The notes under the pieces are model-generated. The model saw only the letters and a program-made list of their open reading frames with translations, had not been told where the DNA came from and ran no database searches. From Eucommia ulmoides (taxonomy: Eukaryota > Streptophyta > Magnoliopsida > Garryales > Eucommiaceae), in contig CM028336.1 in NCBI GenBank assembly GCA_016647705.1, positions 4,898,001-4,962,000 of the forward strand: a stretch of 64,000 nucleotides of DNA, written 5' to 3'. Numbering within the stretch: position 1 is the stretch's first letter; every line of letters starts with the position of its first letter. Below, piece after piece: positions 1 through 10,854 of the stretch. Both the position numbers and the translations under genes were made by a program.

Positions 1-1735
1 CTTAAAGATAAAATATCATATCAAAAATAGTCTAAATTGTTGAAGATATTTTTCGGTAATACCGACTAGAAATAATTTAGAATATCGAGTTAGCAATTAT
101 CTTTGGTTCCTCCTATTTAATTAGCCAAACATTTTAACTAAATATCCAAGTTCTATGACAACAATGGCAAAATTACAATAATAATATCAATAACACATTT
201 TATTAATACTTGAGATTCAAAATATTTTTACAGATACAAGGCTTAATGTAATAATAAAATATTGACTATAAGACTTACATCAAATAATTTTCCATTAGCA
301 TTATAACCAAATTGTTGATGTCAAATAATGGTTTATTACAACAGTAAGGTCTGGTTAGGGTATCTTCGTCTTTTTCGTGCTGAGGTGAAGTTGGAGAGGT
401 CCGAGATGGGTTCTGATTAATCAAACAATCTGAGAAATCTTGAAGTCCGAGATTAATCCTTGCTCGTCCTAAGATGAGCTCCAAGCTGGTACCTACACTA
501 AGGACCCACCGGGGTTGTACCCGGCGTGTCCCCTCCGACGTGAGAGTAAGAGCTCGGAAAAATAATATAAGAGTGCTTTGAAAAGCAATTACCTTTTTCA
601 ACACTGTTCACATTTCTGTTTTATAGGTGGTGGTCTGATTAGCGTTTGGAGGATTAACGACCTAAATTGGGGTTATTACCCTAAGCTTGGTACGTGACCA
701 TTGTGCGGGCACGTGGAGAGATTAGCCTGTGGGCTTGGGCTTTTTGGCCTTCTGAGCAGAGGCCCATGGGTGGTATGTGTACGGTAGCTGACAGGCGGCC
801 CAGCATACAACATTAGCGGGCTTTCTGTTCATTCCTTCGGTTCATGAACTCATTTCCCAGCTCTTGTAGACAAGATGAGACAGGCATGGGATATTTTCAC
901 ATAAGAGTTCGTTGAATTGAGTTCCGACCTGGGGAGTGCCGAGTTGGGAATATCCTGGGCTGATAAAAGGTTTCCCCAACCCGGAAGCTCTTCTTGCCGG
1001 ATATTACCAAGGATGCCTTCATAGACGTGACCGATCTGAGCTGGGTTGGGTCCTTGGTCAGCGGAGTCTTCGTGTTTCGTCATCAGTACGACCGGGTCCC
1101 ACTTGGGACTCGTTTACACCTGGCAGTCTTCTATTGGAAGTTTGAGGATAACCATTTTTACACTCATTAGTTTCTAATACTTATTTTTAGAAGATGGTGA
1201 TCTACCTGTTGTAAAGTCATGGCTTTAGTAAGTGGGTCTTTTACATTAAACATTGTGTCTACTCTCCTAATGTCGACATTATTTCTCCCAATGATTTTAT
1301 GAATCAAATGGAAACGTCGACTATGTGTTTGGATTTTTTTATGAGATCTTGATTCTCTTACTTAAGATATAGTATCATTGTTGTCACAATATAAAAGTAT
1401 CGATGACTCAATACTTGGAACCACCTGAAGTTAAAAATGAATTTCTTAGTCCATATACCTTTCTTAACTATGTCGGAAGCGATAATGTATTTGGTCTTAG
1501 TAGTGTAATCTACAATTGTAGTTTACATACAACTCCTTCAGCTAATAACCTTCCAATTGTAGTTTCACAACCTTCCAGTATTCGAAATCTGGATCTCCAT
1601 GATATTTGCTGCTCAATCCAATAACATAATTGATATTGTGTCTGGTACATCATTGATTTATATAAATCTCGAATATCAAACATGTTTTCGAATCTATTTC
1701 TGATTAACATATCATATACACACTATTGATTTTAC
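1..1735 (-). mobile_element. Ty1/copia fossil, 3' part, unit 1
   Basis: Broken Ty1/copia-type LTR retrotransposon remnant read on the minus strand. The part at about 1183-1720 has copia RNase H character, and the left part (1 to about 313) resembles the adjoining LTR. A segment of about 0.85 kb (roughly 314-1166) separates the two and may be a solo LTR of another element. The same fossil lies 5' of RLK exon 1 in the other three units, so it predates the array. It is a decayed copy with several breaks, and its left end lies outside the window. Confidence 0.7.
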
Positions 1736-2071
1736 TTTTATGTTTAAATAAAACTATTTTTTTTAATTTATTTTTTCATATAAAAAATAAACAAAAATAG
1801 AGGTTGGCAAATGATGCCTAAAATCAATTGAATCAAACATTGGCCACTAAAGGGTCATCCCAAAAAGACTCAAACTACACTTAGTGGGCGATTTAAGCAA
1901 CTTTATAATCAATAAATAAATAAATAAAACGTGTATTTTATAATCAATTTAAGCAACTTGAAAGTAAATTAGGGGAATTTGGTTGGCATATATGTATATA
2001 TGTGTGTGTATATATATATATGTATATGTAGGAGGGGCTCTAACCACTACTGGTTTCACCAACAAGAATTT

Positions 2072-2159
2072 ATGGAGATGATGATGAAGAGGGGTTTGAT
2101 GGGTGTTTTTTGGGCTCTTGTTCTAGTAGTTCATGCCCAAGTTTTTGAGGATCAATCAA
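2072..2159 (+). pseudogene. Orphan signal-peptide exon 1 of an LRR receptor kinase (unit 1)
   Basis: This 88-nt stretch matches exon 1 of the intact receptor kinase at 48827-48914. It encodes a start Met, basic residues and a hydrophobic core ([18 protein letters not shown]), ending in FEDQS. The donor reads TCAA|GTTCCT here against TCAG|GTTCCT in the intact gene. No kinase-gene exon 2 follows: the sequence runs through intron-1-like DNA to about 4715 and then into the 3' flank of QOR1. The TATA block found in the other copies is missing upstream, where the sequence jumps from the conserved GTGGGC motif to ATTTAAGCAAC. I read it as a gene remnant; expression is unknown. Confidence 0.8.
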
Positions 2160-2204
2160 GTTCCTATTCTTATGCTTATCTGTACTTATGAGCAAAAAAA
2201 AATT

Positions 2205-2520
2205 TCTAAGAGGTTTTTTCACTTTGATCCTTCGAAGTTTTGGAGAAATTTCAATTTACGTTTGTACTTTTAATTTAAACATATTAAATTCTGAAATATC
2301 CAAATCGTATGTCTCTACGTCATTTTCTATGACGGAATTCACTCAAGTGGGGTGATTCCGTATTTGATATGTGATTGATTTCTGTCAATTAAATTGATGG
2401 AATGACTTATTTGACACGATTTTGATACTTTAGAGTTTAACAGGTTCAAATTGAAAGTATGTGGGGTCAAGTGAGATTTCTCCAAAACTTAAGGGGTCCA
2501 AAGTGAAAAAAACCTCTAAA
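2205..2520. mobile_element. MITE-like element in the RLK intron 1 remnant
   Basis: A segment of about 0.3 kb with terminal inverted repeats of roughly 45 bp. The left end reads GAGGTTTTTTCACTTTGATC, and the right end read in reverse begins GAGGTTTTTTTCACTTTGGA. A full copy occurs at the same place in unit 4 (about 48960-49275), and truncated copies occur in units 2 and 3, so it inserted before the array formed. Confidence 0.65.
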
Positions 2521-4715
2521 AAATTGCATTTTAGTTTTTCACATTTTGATTTTTTTAGAAATAAAATTCTAATAGACAATCAAAAATCATGAATTTTAAA
2601 AATATAATATAAATTAATTCAGGTTTTTTGAATGCTCAAGTTACCTTTGTTTGGATGGAAAAATAAGAAGAAAATTATGATTAAAACTGAAAAAAAAAAT
2701 TGAAATGGAGAAAAAATTGGAGGGAAATCAAAATGGGAAGGCAGATGTACGATTTTTTAAGTAATTTTTTCATCCTGTCAATTTGGGAGGAAATAGAGGA
2801 AAAATTCGGAGAGTGTATGAAAAAAAAATGACATGAAAATTATAGTTATATATTTGATAGTAAAATTTTTAACTTATTTTTATAATATATGAGGTTAAAA
2901 TAATAAATTCGATAAATACATAATTTTTTTTTCACTAAATATAAAATCTATGTTCTCCTTTTTCAATATTCATCCAAGCAAGAAAAATATGTTGATTATA
3001 TCTCATAATCACAATAAAATAGAATTAAATAATAAACTAAAGTATATACGAATATTATGACACAACAATAAAGAACGGTAATCGAATACATACCTGTTTG
3101 GGCCATCGCATGAGATTGAATCTGTCACAGCAGATTACTAACTATGTCTTCCTCCCTATGATCTAGATTTCGTGGTGGCAGCTTTCAATGGGAAGAAACT
3201 CTCAATCTAGACTAAGGAGAAGACCTAATTATTTATATTAGGATTTTTCATTGGACCCTCCTATAACGGGCTTCAACAATATCTAAAATTTATATTTGCC
3301 ACTTAACTGAGCTTCTACATAAAAGATATCACAGATCATATCAAAATATGATCATTGATTATTTGAGCTGGTTATATAATAGACTATCCATTAAGCTGTT
3401 TTTATAAAACAATTTATTCAATTAATTAGCGCACAAAATTTTTTCCAACAAAAATATTCATTTGAGAACGAAAGATGAAAATACTAAACAAACACTACTG
3501 GAAGGGCGTGTTTGAAAATCGGTAATAAAAATTACATTGTGACGAAAAATCAAACTTTTTAATAAACACTCGTTGAAATCTCGATTGCACTTTATTACCG
3601 CATACCAAACATATCCTAATAATATTGATTAACTCAATTAGTAAGAGTTGATTATTTCCACCCCTAAAGATTTAGAAAAATCTCACTTTAGCCCATGTCA
3701 TTTCCATTTGAACACATTAAACCTTAAAATGTTCAAATCATGTCAAGTCAATATTTCTGTCATTTTTATGACGGAATTCACCCACGTGGCTGATTCCGTC
3801 ATAAAAAATCACGAAGTTATCGATTTAGACTAACTTAACAAAATTTGGATACTTTAGGGTTTAATGTGTTTAAGTTAAAAGTATAGAAACTAAAATTGAA
3901 TTTTTCAAAATTTTAGAGGCAATGTGCAAAAATCTCTTATATTTAAGAGGCACTTACCGCTAACTTCTAAATTGCTGTGGAAACTATCAAACAAATCCAA
4001 TTAAAAAAAAATCACTAATTACTTCTCTTGGCATTTCGTAGAATTTTCTCATATTAATGAATCGTTACCTTCCATACACATTAACACTCCTAAAACACAT
4101 AACAAAATATGGTAATAAATTACCAATAAAACTGAAAATGAAACCTACAATTTCTATCAATTATGATTGTTATTCATTGATTTTGATAAACCACAACGAT
4201 TTATAAATCATTATCTTAATAATGAAATATTGATTTATTTTTTTTGGAGTTCTGGATATGATACATGTGAATGTTATATATAACATTAACTATGATTTTA
4301 ATGTTCATTACAATCTTTGAGCCCACATGAATGTTGAGTATAACATTCAGTGCAATACAAATAATATCAGTTAATGTTAATAATAACACAAATTATATGA
4401 ACGTATTAAATGTAACATGACTTACTGATAAATGTAATTTAAATGTTGAATGTAACACTCAACTGTATTACAGTTTGATAATGTATAAGACTGTATTAAA
4501 TGTAACATGAATGTACAAATCTGAAACTAATAAAAAAATAGTGAAAGTGATATCATTTTAAAGACTTATTTAAACAATTCGGAATATATAATTAGATCCT
4601 GAAAAAAGAATGTGTATAAAAATAGTTATTTTGATTTTAATTAAATAATTTTATTGTGAAACCATTGAATATAAAAAATCTCAATCGCGCGGATCTCGCA
4701 AGTTATAAGGGCAAT
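2521..4715. other. Remnant of RLK intron 1 (unit 1)
   Basis: Non-coding DNA collinear with intron 1 of the intact kinase gene (about 49275-50828). It shares the stretch around 'aatagacaatcaaaaatcat', a second MITE-like block at about 3650-3965, and a field of imperfect palindromes such as AATGTTATATATAACATT at 4260-4520. Similarity fades at about 4700, where the intact gene has its exon 2 acceptor, which suggests that exons 2-12 were deleted from this unit. No coding potential is visible. Confidence 0.65.
4260..4520. repeat. Cluster of imperfect TGTTA..TAACA palindromes
   Basis: Several short imperfect palindromes of the type AATGTTATATATAACATT, AATGTTGAGTATAACATT and TGTTAAATGTAACA occur within 260 bp. 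The cluster is repeated in the intron 1 remnant of unit 3 (about 30370-30670) and in intron 1 of the intact RLK (about 50330-50600). The same motif class fills the 2-kb insertion at 14460-16443. Confidence 0.7.
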
Positions 4716-5302
4716 TTCTCATATAATTTGGTATTTTTTATTTGGTTAATCAATTGATAATTGTTTATACATTTGGGATGGGCCGCATAAAAATTTCACA
4801 CACCACTTCGAAGGCGGTTAATTTCAATTATTTTGTAAACACTATTTGGAAACATTACGCAAATAACAACCCACACAAGCCCTAGTTTTAGTTCTAATAA
4901 TGCATGCCTTCAAGCCATTAAACAAGATTATGATTTATGACCAAGCATGGTACACATTTATTCAAAATGGGTTCTACAAATCTTCCGTCATCATATGACC
5001 AAACATTTGTTCAATCCCATAATCACCAGTCTACCAACACCTCCTAAATAAAACATAGCACACATTTGTTCAATCCAGTAATTCATAAACAATACCCAAA
5101 AAGTAGTTCTAAAACTCACTTTGTTTAGCGTTTCTGTTTCCAGATTTTTTATTCCATTTCTGCTCCCATCAAGGATCCTGTTTGTTTAGTGTTTTTGTTC
5201 CCAGAAATCCAGGAATCAAAACAGAAGTATGGGAAGAAACAAAATATGTTCTGGGAAACAGAAACAGAAAACTGAGAATAGAAACACTAAACGAACACAA
5301 CC
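4716..5302. other. 3' flank of QOR1, shared with QOR2
   Basis: Non-coding DNA matching the 3' flank of QOR2 at about 30846-31413. The part next to the stop codon (about 5120-5300) is built of TGTTTAGTGTTTCTGTT-type sequence and its complement, resembling a small PIF/Harbinger-like element. No gene is seen. Confidence 0.6.
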
Positions 5303-8300
5303 TTAATTCGCAGAATCGGGTATGAGCACAACAGAACCAGTTGTTTTTCGATTTTCGAGATCAGCGTGGGCTTGGGCAGCCTGAGATAAAGGGTAAGTAT
5401 GATTTACTCGAACCTTCAAGACACCCGAATTGATTAGGGAAAACAACTCTCCGGCGGATCCAAGAAGCTCCTCACGTTTTGTGGTGTATTGCATTAGAGT
5501 AGGCCTTGTCAGGAAGAGCGATTTTGCACCGATAGCAGAAACAGGAACAGGGTCAATAGGACCAGATGACTGCCCATAACTCACCATGTATCCGCGAATT
5601 TTCAAGCATGCCAGTGATCCCTAAACACAGATTAACTTCCCAATTCATAATTGCAAAAAGAAATATGATAACAAATCTATTTTTCGAAAATTTTACAAAC
5701 AGTTTTTGAGAATAGTTTAAACACTACAGAAACAAGGCCAAAGTTATTCAGTTCCTTAAGGTTGTGTTTGGGTAGAGGATTTTCAGTAGGGATTTCATTT
5801 GGTTAGAGGATTTTGAAATCATTTTTTATCAAATCCCTTGTTTGGGTTTTAGGAAGGAGGGATTTGCAAAATCCTTTTGGGGGTGAAATGAAATATTTCA
5901 AAATCCTTTTGGGAGAGACTGAATTTGCTAAATCGTTCGATCATCGTCTTCTGCTTCTTCGTTCTTCTGCTTCGGCTTCTTCGTTCTTCGTCGTCGATTT
6001 ATTCTTCATCGTCGATTTTGTCTTCTTCTTCTCCGTTCTTCGCCGATGTTCGAGTGATTTCGATTTCGAAATCGAACAACACGTTCAATTTCAAAAACAA
6101 AATCGATTTCAATTTCGAAATCGAAAACGAAATAGGGTTCGAAATGGAAATAGGGTTTCGATTTCTACTTCAATTTGGGTTTCGATTTCGAAATCGAAAT
6201 CAAATTAGGGTTCAAAATCAATTTCGATTTCGAAATCTAAATCGAAATAGGGTTTCGGTTTCTACTTCAATTTGGGTTTCGATTTCGATTTGGGTTTCGA
6301 TTTCAAATTTGTTCTTGGATTTGCTCGAAATCTCGATTTATTCGAGATCTCGATTTCGAAATAGCGAACGATGATGAACGGCGAATATGTTCTTGGATTT
6401 GTTCGAATTTGTTATTGGCGGATTTCTTCGAATTTGTTTTTGAGTTGTTCATCGTCTTGTCTTCATCGTGTATTTTCTTTTTTCCAGAAGTGGGATAAAA
6501 AAATAAAACCAAACATCAAATCCTTTATCTAAATACTTCAGTTCAAACAATTATCTAAATAAGAGATTTGTGAAATGAACAGATTTTGAAATCCCTTCAT
6601 TTCACAAATCCCTTGAATTTATCAAATCCCTTACCCAAACACCACCTAATTTTTGATTTTGTTCATGGAATACTTGGATAGAAACAGAACTAGAACTAGG
6701 AACAAAGAAATCAGCGAAGAATTCGGTTATGTTCGCCAAAATTAGTTTTGAAAATCTAGGAACAGAACAGAAGTAGATTCATTTTGTTCCCTTCTCCTGT
6801 TTCTGTTCTTAGTTAAACAAAAATGAAACAGAAACACCAAATCCCCATTTCGGTTGTCAGTTTTTTATTAAAGTTCCAAGAAAATAGGGAACAAAAACAA
6901 AAATATAAGGACAAGAGAAAAAAAAAAAAAATGTTTCTGTTCCACACCCATATTGTTTTGAACAAAATTCCGAGAACAAAAGATATGTTTCCGAATTTTT
7001 TTTTTCAGTTCCCAGATTACTTTATAAACACCACATAGGGCGGACAAATTCTCTGTTTTCACCATAAGAATTATTAAAACGAGGGTTTATCATTCACCTC
7101 CCCTGAGGTCTGGCATAATATCAAAGAACACGATAATGGAGGTTGTGTAAATACAATTTTGCCCTTACTTTTTCTTTGGGCATATATCATTTACCGATCC
7201 TGATGTTTAGCAAAATATCAATGACCCCCCCAATTTTTCTCATAGTATCACAAAAGGTCCACGTCGGTAACGGCCGTTAACTTGCAAATGGAAGTTGTAA
7301 AATTACATTATTGTCCTTACATTATCTACCTCTTTATTTACACAACAAAAAAAAAATCACTTTTATATCCCCTCTACGTTTTACTATGTATAATAATAAA
7401 ACTATAAACAAAATACTAATAAAATTAAGTTTGTTTCCTTTTTTTTTTTTTTTTTTTTTTTGGTGGGCATGAAATTCTGGGGACACTAGTTGGAAGCACT
7501 CAAAAGAGGAAAAAAAGAAAAAGGAAGACAAGAGAAAACGAGGGAAAAAAAAAAAAGAATAGAGGAATAAAAAAAAAATAAAGAGTTTTTGTGATAGCGA
7601 TTTTTTTGAAAAAATAATTACTATAAGATATATCCCTACAACTGTAAGAAAATTTGGGGGCAAAAAAAGGAAGAATAGATGAACAAAAGAAAAAATTATA
7701 TTTTTTTCTTTGAAGATAATAAGGGTGGTTTGTGATAAATGTCAAGGGGTAAAATGGAGATTCTTTATAAAAATTATTTGGAAATTAAAGTTTGACTAAC
7801 GTGTTAGAATCTTACGTCGAATCAATGAAGCTTCCCAAAGTAGTCGATATATGAAAGGGAATTACTCCACTTGATACCAAATGGTTTTAGGTTGGAACCT
7901 CGTAACATAGTATTGGAGCTAGGTTTGATAAGCCTCGTTCGTTTGTCCCTAATTGTTTGAACGTTTGTCTTCTTTTTTATGTTTGTTTGATCGCATTATA
8001 TGCAATGCGGGTTGCACATAGAGGGTGGGTGTTAGAATCCCACATTGAATATGTCAGGTTTCCTAAAGTAATCTATGTATGAAAGGAGTTACTCCACTTG
8101 ATACCGTATGGTTTTAGATTAGAACCTCTTAATATGATATCAAAGCTAGTTTGGAAAGCCCAGTTTCTTTGTCCTCGATTGTTTGTCTTCTCTCTTCTGA
8201 TGTTTGCCTGATTGCATCACGTGCAAAACGGAATTACACATGAGGATGAGTGTTAGAGTCCCACATTGAATTTTTAAGCTTCCTAAAGTAGTCTATATAT

Positions 8301-10461
8301 GAATAGAACTACTCCACTTGATACCATATGGTTTTAGGTAGGAACCTTCTAACATAACGCACCGTTAATATATGAGGCAATGTGATACATAAACCCAAAC
8401 TTCAAGGGTGGTCCTCGCTATTTTTGAAAAAGGGTGCATTGTGATAGTATGACAAAACTCAGGAGAGGTTAGTGATATTTACCCTTAAAACTAAGCAAAG
8501 AAGATGTATTACCTCATATGTGTCTTTTCCAACAGCATCATAGACGACATCGACCCCATTTCCCAACGTTATCTCATTGACACGAGCAACAAAATCCTGA
8601 TCCTTGTAGAGAATAACATGGTGACATCCATCTTCTTTGGCTTGAGCTGCCTTCTCCTCGGTTGAGACCGTCCCAATAACAGTTGCGCCAAGTGCATTAG
8701 CCCACTGGCACAGTAAAGAGCCAACTCCACCTGCTGCTGCATGAATAAGAACCGTATGCCCACGTTCAACCTGCATTTCATTGCACTTATAGTAATATCT
8801 ATGCAACTGCTTTGTTTCCTAAAGCTTATAAGTTAGAACCAAACACTAAAAGAGGACACTACTTCGATTCCAAGATTAACTCAAAGAAATTTGGAAGGGT
8901 TTTCATATTTTCATAGCCAAAGCCGAAAACCAAGAGTTTCAATCCCTATATTAACGGAATTACAAGTCCCCTAGTTTAAGCTGCCAGCATAAAGATTTTC
9001 GTTCAGATATTGTTTTCACTCTTCTTTTCCAGGTATATTTGTACAAAAAAGAATCAAACTTGTGTGATAAGTACACAGTCCCTAAGAGTTAAACTTATAC
9101 CTAAGAAAAAATGGAAAAACAAAGAAGAAGAATATAAAGATAAGCATTTTAGGACCATGCCAGGTATATTTGTAACATACCTTGAAGCAACGCCGGACCA
9201 GATATTCGGCTGTCATTCCCTTAAGCATGATGGATGCTGCTTTAATAGGATCGATGGAGGGGGGAACAGGCACAACCTTCTCTGCAGGAAGGATTTGCTC
9301 TTCAGTATATGATCCCATTGGAAAACCAGCATAGGCTACAAGATCTCCTACTTTTCTGCCCGTTAGTCCCGGACCCACCGCAGTCACTACACCAACTGCT
9401 TCCATTCCTGCAATTCATTTCCGAGACATAACTGGATCAAGATATGTTTTTAAATCTTTAGTGGGAGTTTCATGGAAATTCCAAGTTTTCCTTTCCCTTT
9501 ATGTAGATGCCTAAATTGTTATTAAATAAAAAACAAAAAAAAACAAGCACCTGGTGTGAAGGGCTTTGTAGGCGCGTTGGATAATCCTTTGCGGAAATAT
9601 ACATCAATGAAGTTAAGCCCAACAGCCTTATTTTTCACCTTGATCTCTCCTTCTTTTGGTTCTCCTATTTCCACATCCTCCCATTTTAGGACCTGTCATC
9701 ATTTTGATTATGTTATTCCCGACACAAATTCATCAACACCCATAAAAGATTTGGTAACATAATCAAAACCCAATCAAACACACTCAAACAGATGCGATAG
9801 GCACAACGATTGACAAACCAAAAATCATAAATGAAACTTCGCAAATAATCATGTCGGTAGCCAAATCATGCGATTTTACAATCATTTCGAATATGGCGTG
9901 CTCAAAAAATGGATATATTTATAAAAGTAAATCAGGATTAGCAAGTGAATGCACCGATCTATTCATGATGCTAGAAAATGCTAGAAAGGAGCGGTAAGAA
10001 CAACAATTATTACCCAACTTTTAACAATATGCAGAATGAAATGGAAGCAAGCGCATGATTACAAGTAAAAAGGCGGCCTCGAGCAACTTATCTATCTGAA
10101 AATCTTCAACTTATAATCTAAATGGCAAAGTCAACTGAAACATGATTAAGACCATACACTACATGAACAACGGAATTCAACTCCTAAAGAAACCAAAAAT
10201 CCAGTTCTGCAGATTAATCATTAAATATTCATCACTCGCAAACGAAATAATCATCAGCAGAAGTTCGATCAAGTTTTGACAACTTCAAATCAACACCAGA
10301 TTCGACTACTAAAACAGAAATCCGACTTAGTCCTAGCATGCGATTGCTATATGAAACAGGAAACAACCCTAGTTACAGAAAATAATAGGAAAAAAAAAAA
10401 GTTAGAGAGAGAGAGAGACCTCGGGGCCACCGCATTCATGAACCCTAATTGCTTTTACCAT
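5303..10461 (-). CDS. NAD(P)H:quinone oxidoreductase, zeta-crystallin type (QOR1)
   Basis: Five exons: 10461-10420, 9692-9551, 9407-9181, 8770-8513 and 5620-5303, all with GT-AG introns and one open frame, giving 328 aa. The protein is a zinc-independent medium-chain dehydrogenase/reductase of the zeta-crystallin group, whose plant members reduce quinones or reactive carbonyls with NADPH. It starts MVKAIRVHECGGPE. The GroES-like N-terminal half contains GLNFIDVYFRKG, the Rossmann NAD(P)H-binding loop AAAGGVGS lies near residues 148-155, and the C-terminal part contains SLFLTRP and ends in VVLIPDSAN. The chosen Met is the family's usual cytosolic start; an in-frame stop lies a short way upstream. 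Intron 4 is about 2.9 kb and carries a PIF/Harbinger-like element and a TRIM array inside a MULE-like element. It is nearly identical to QOR2 at 31414-41315 and less similar to QOR3. No disabling change was seen. Substrate is inferred from the family only. Confidence 0.93.
5760..6646. mobile_element. PIF/Harbinger-like non-autonomous element in QOR1 intron 4
   Basis: An 887-bp insertion with terminal inverted repeats GGTTGTGTTTGGGTA and (reverse of the right end) GGTGGTGTTTGGGTA, flanked by TAA on both sides (5757-5759 and 6647-6649). The three-base TWA duplication and terminal motif are typical of PIF/Harbinger. The matching place in QOR2 (near 31862) is empty, so it inserted after the two copies split. 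The interior is dominated by repeats of CGATTTCGAAATCGAAA type. Long frames there come from this low-complexity repeat and are not a gene. Confidence 0.85.
7085..8486. mobile_element. MULE-like non-autonomous element in QOR1 intron 4
   Basis: The left end (about 7089, TATCATTCACCTCCCCTGAG) is the inverse of the right end (about 8440-8486, reverse reading ATATCACTAACCTCTCCTGA). An intact counterpart at about 32285-38390 in QOR2 holds further nested insertions. No transposase is encoded; poly-A/T-rich filler lies at 7330-7740. The TRIM array at 7802-8354 sits inside it. Ends are approximate and no target duplication was confirmed. Confidence 0.5.
7802..8354 (+). mobile_element. TRIM array with three LTRs (QOR1 intron 4)
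   Basis: LTR-type miniature element. Three terminal repeats of about 105 bp (7802-7906, 8030-8134, 8251-8354) start TGTTAGA and end around TAACA. Each of the first two is followed by a sequence close to TGGTATCAGAGC, the usual plant initiator-tRNA-Met primer site, and two internal segments of roughly 120 bp separate the repeats. The 5-bp direct repeat TAACG flanks the array (7797-7801, 8355-8359). It has no coding capacity. It is shared with QOR2 at the same intron position, so it is older than that duplication. Confidence 0.8.
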
Positions 10462-10697
10462 TACTACTGCTGAATCGGATGCAGAAAATTATCTGACGAC
10501 TGTTTTTGAAGCGATTCTTGCGTTGTTCTTGTGATTGACGAAATGGCAAGTGTTGATGCGTGGTGTTTGGAGCTGAGTGAGTGAGGATATGGAGTGGCGA
10601 AGGCTCCAGAAAAACGAATTCGGCAGAAGCCAATGAGAGTAACTGTAGATAATCCCATTTTTCAGATTTCAACCCCCAAACTTTCGGCCGTCTTGTC

Positions 10698-10749
10698 GAC
10701 GTCACGAGAATAATAATTAATAAATTTTATCACATGAGATTGACGTGAC
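10698..10749 (-). promoter_or_regulatory. ACGT/TGACG motifs upstream of QOR1
   Basis: GACGTCAC at 10698-10705 and TGACGTGAC at 10741-10749 lie about 240-290 bp upstream of the start codon. TGACG cores are the known binding sites of plant TGA bZIP factors (as-1-like elements) in oxidant-responsive promoters, which would fit a quinone reductase. The same pair is kept at QOR2 (41552-41603), and GACGTCAC alone is kept in the eroded unit 2 remnant. Function is inferred. Confidence 0.45.
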
Positions 10750-10854
10750 ACACTTGGGTAAATTACATTTAACCAAATTACATGGTGACGTTGCTTTCTG
10801 CTAAGAGTTGATAGATCGTATATTACATATTTATATATTCAGGTGTATGTTTTA

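Noticed and set aside
275-604. 109-residue frame, also at 11406-11723 and 46973-47299
   Set aside because: Lies in repeat DNA inside the copia fossil region; conservation follows from recent duplication, not from coding constraint.
1979-2191. Small protein of 70 residues including the RLK signal peptide, also at 13118-13330 and 48734-48946
   Set aside because: In the intact gene the frame is left at the donor after FEDQS; the YSYAYLYL tail is intron sequence. Kept only as exon 1 copies.
5813-6512. Phe/Arg/Ser-rich frames of 70-150 residues
   Set aside because: They are translations of the CGATTTCGAAATCG repeat inside the PIF/Harbinger-like element.
7334-7745. Phe-rich frames in QOR1 intron 4
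   Set aside because: Products of A/T homopolymer tracts between GAAAAA repeats.
10464-10658. Upstream frame MGLSTVTL... before QOR1 (and 41252-41512 before QOR2)
   Set aside because: Not in frame with the QOR start and not kept in QOR3; could be an upstream ORF at most.
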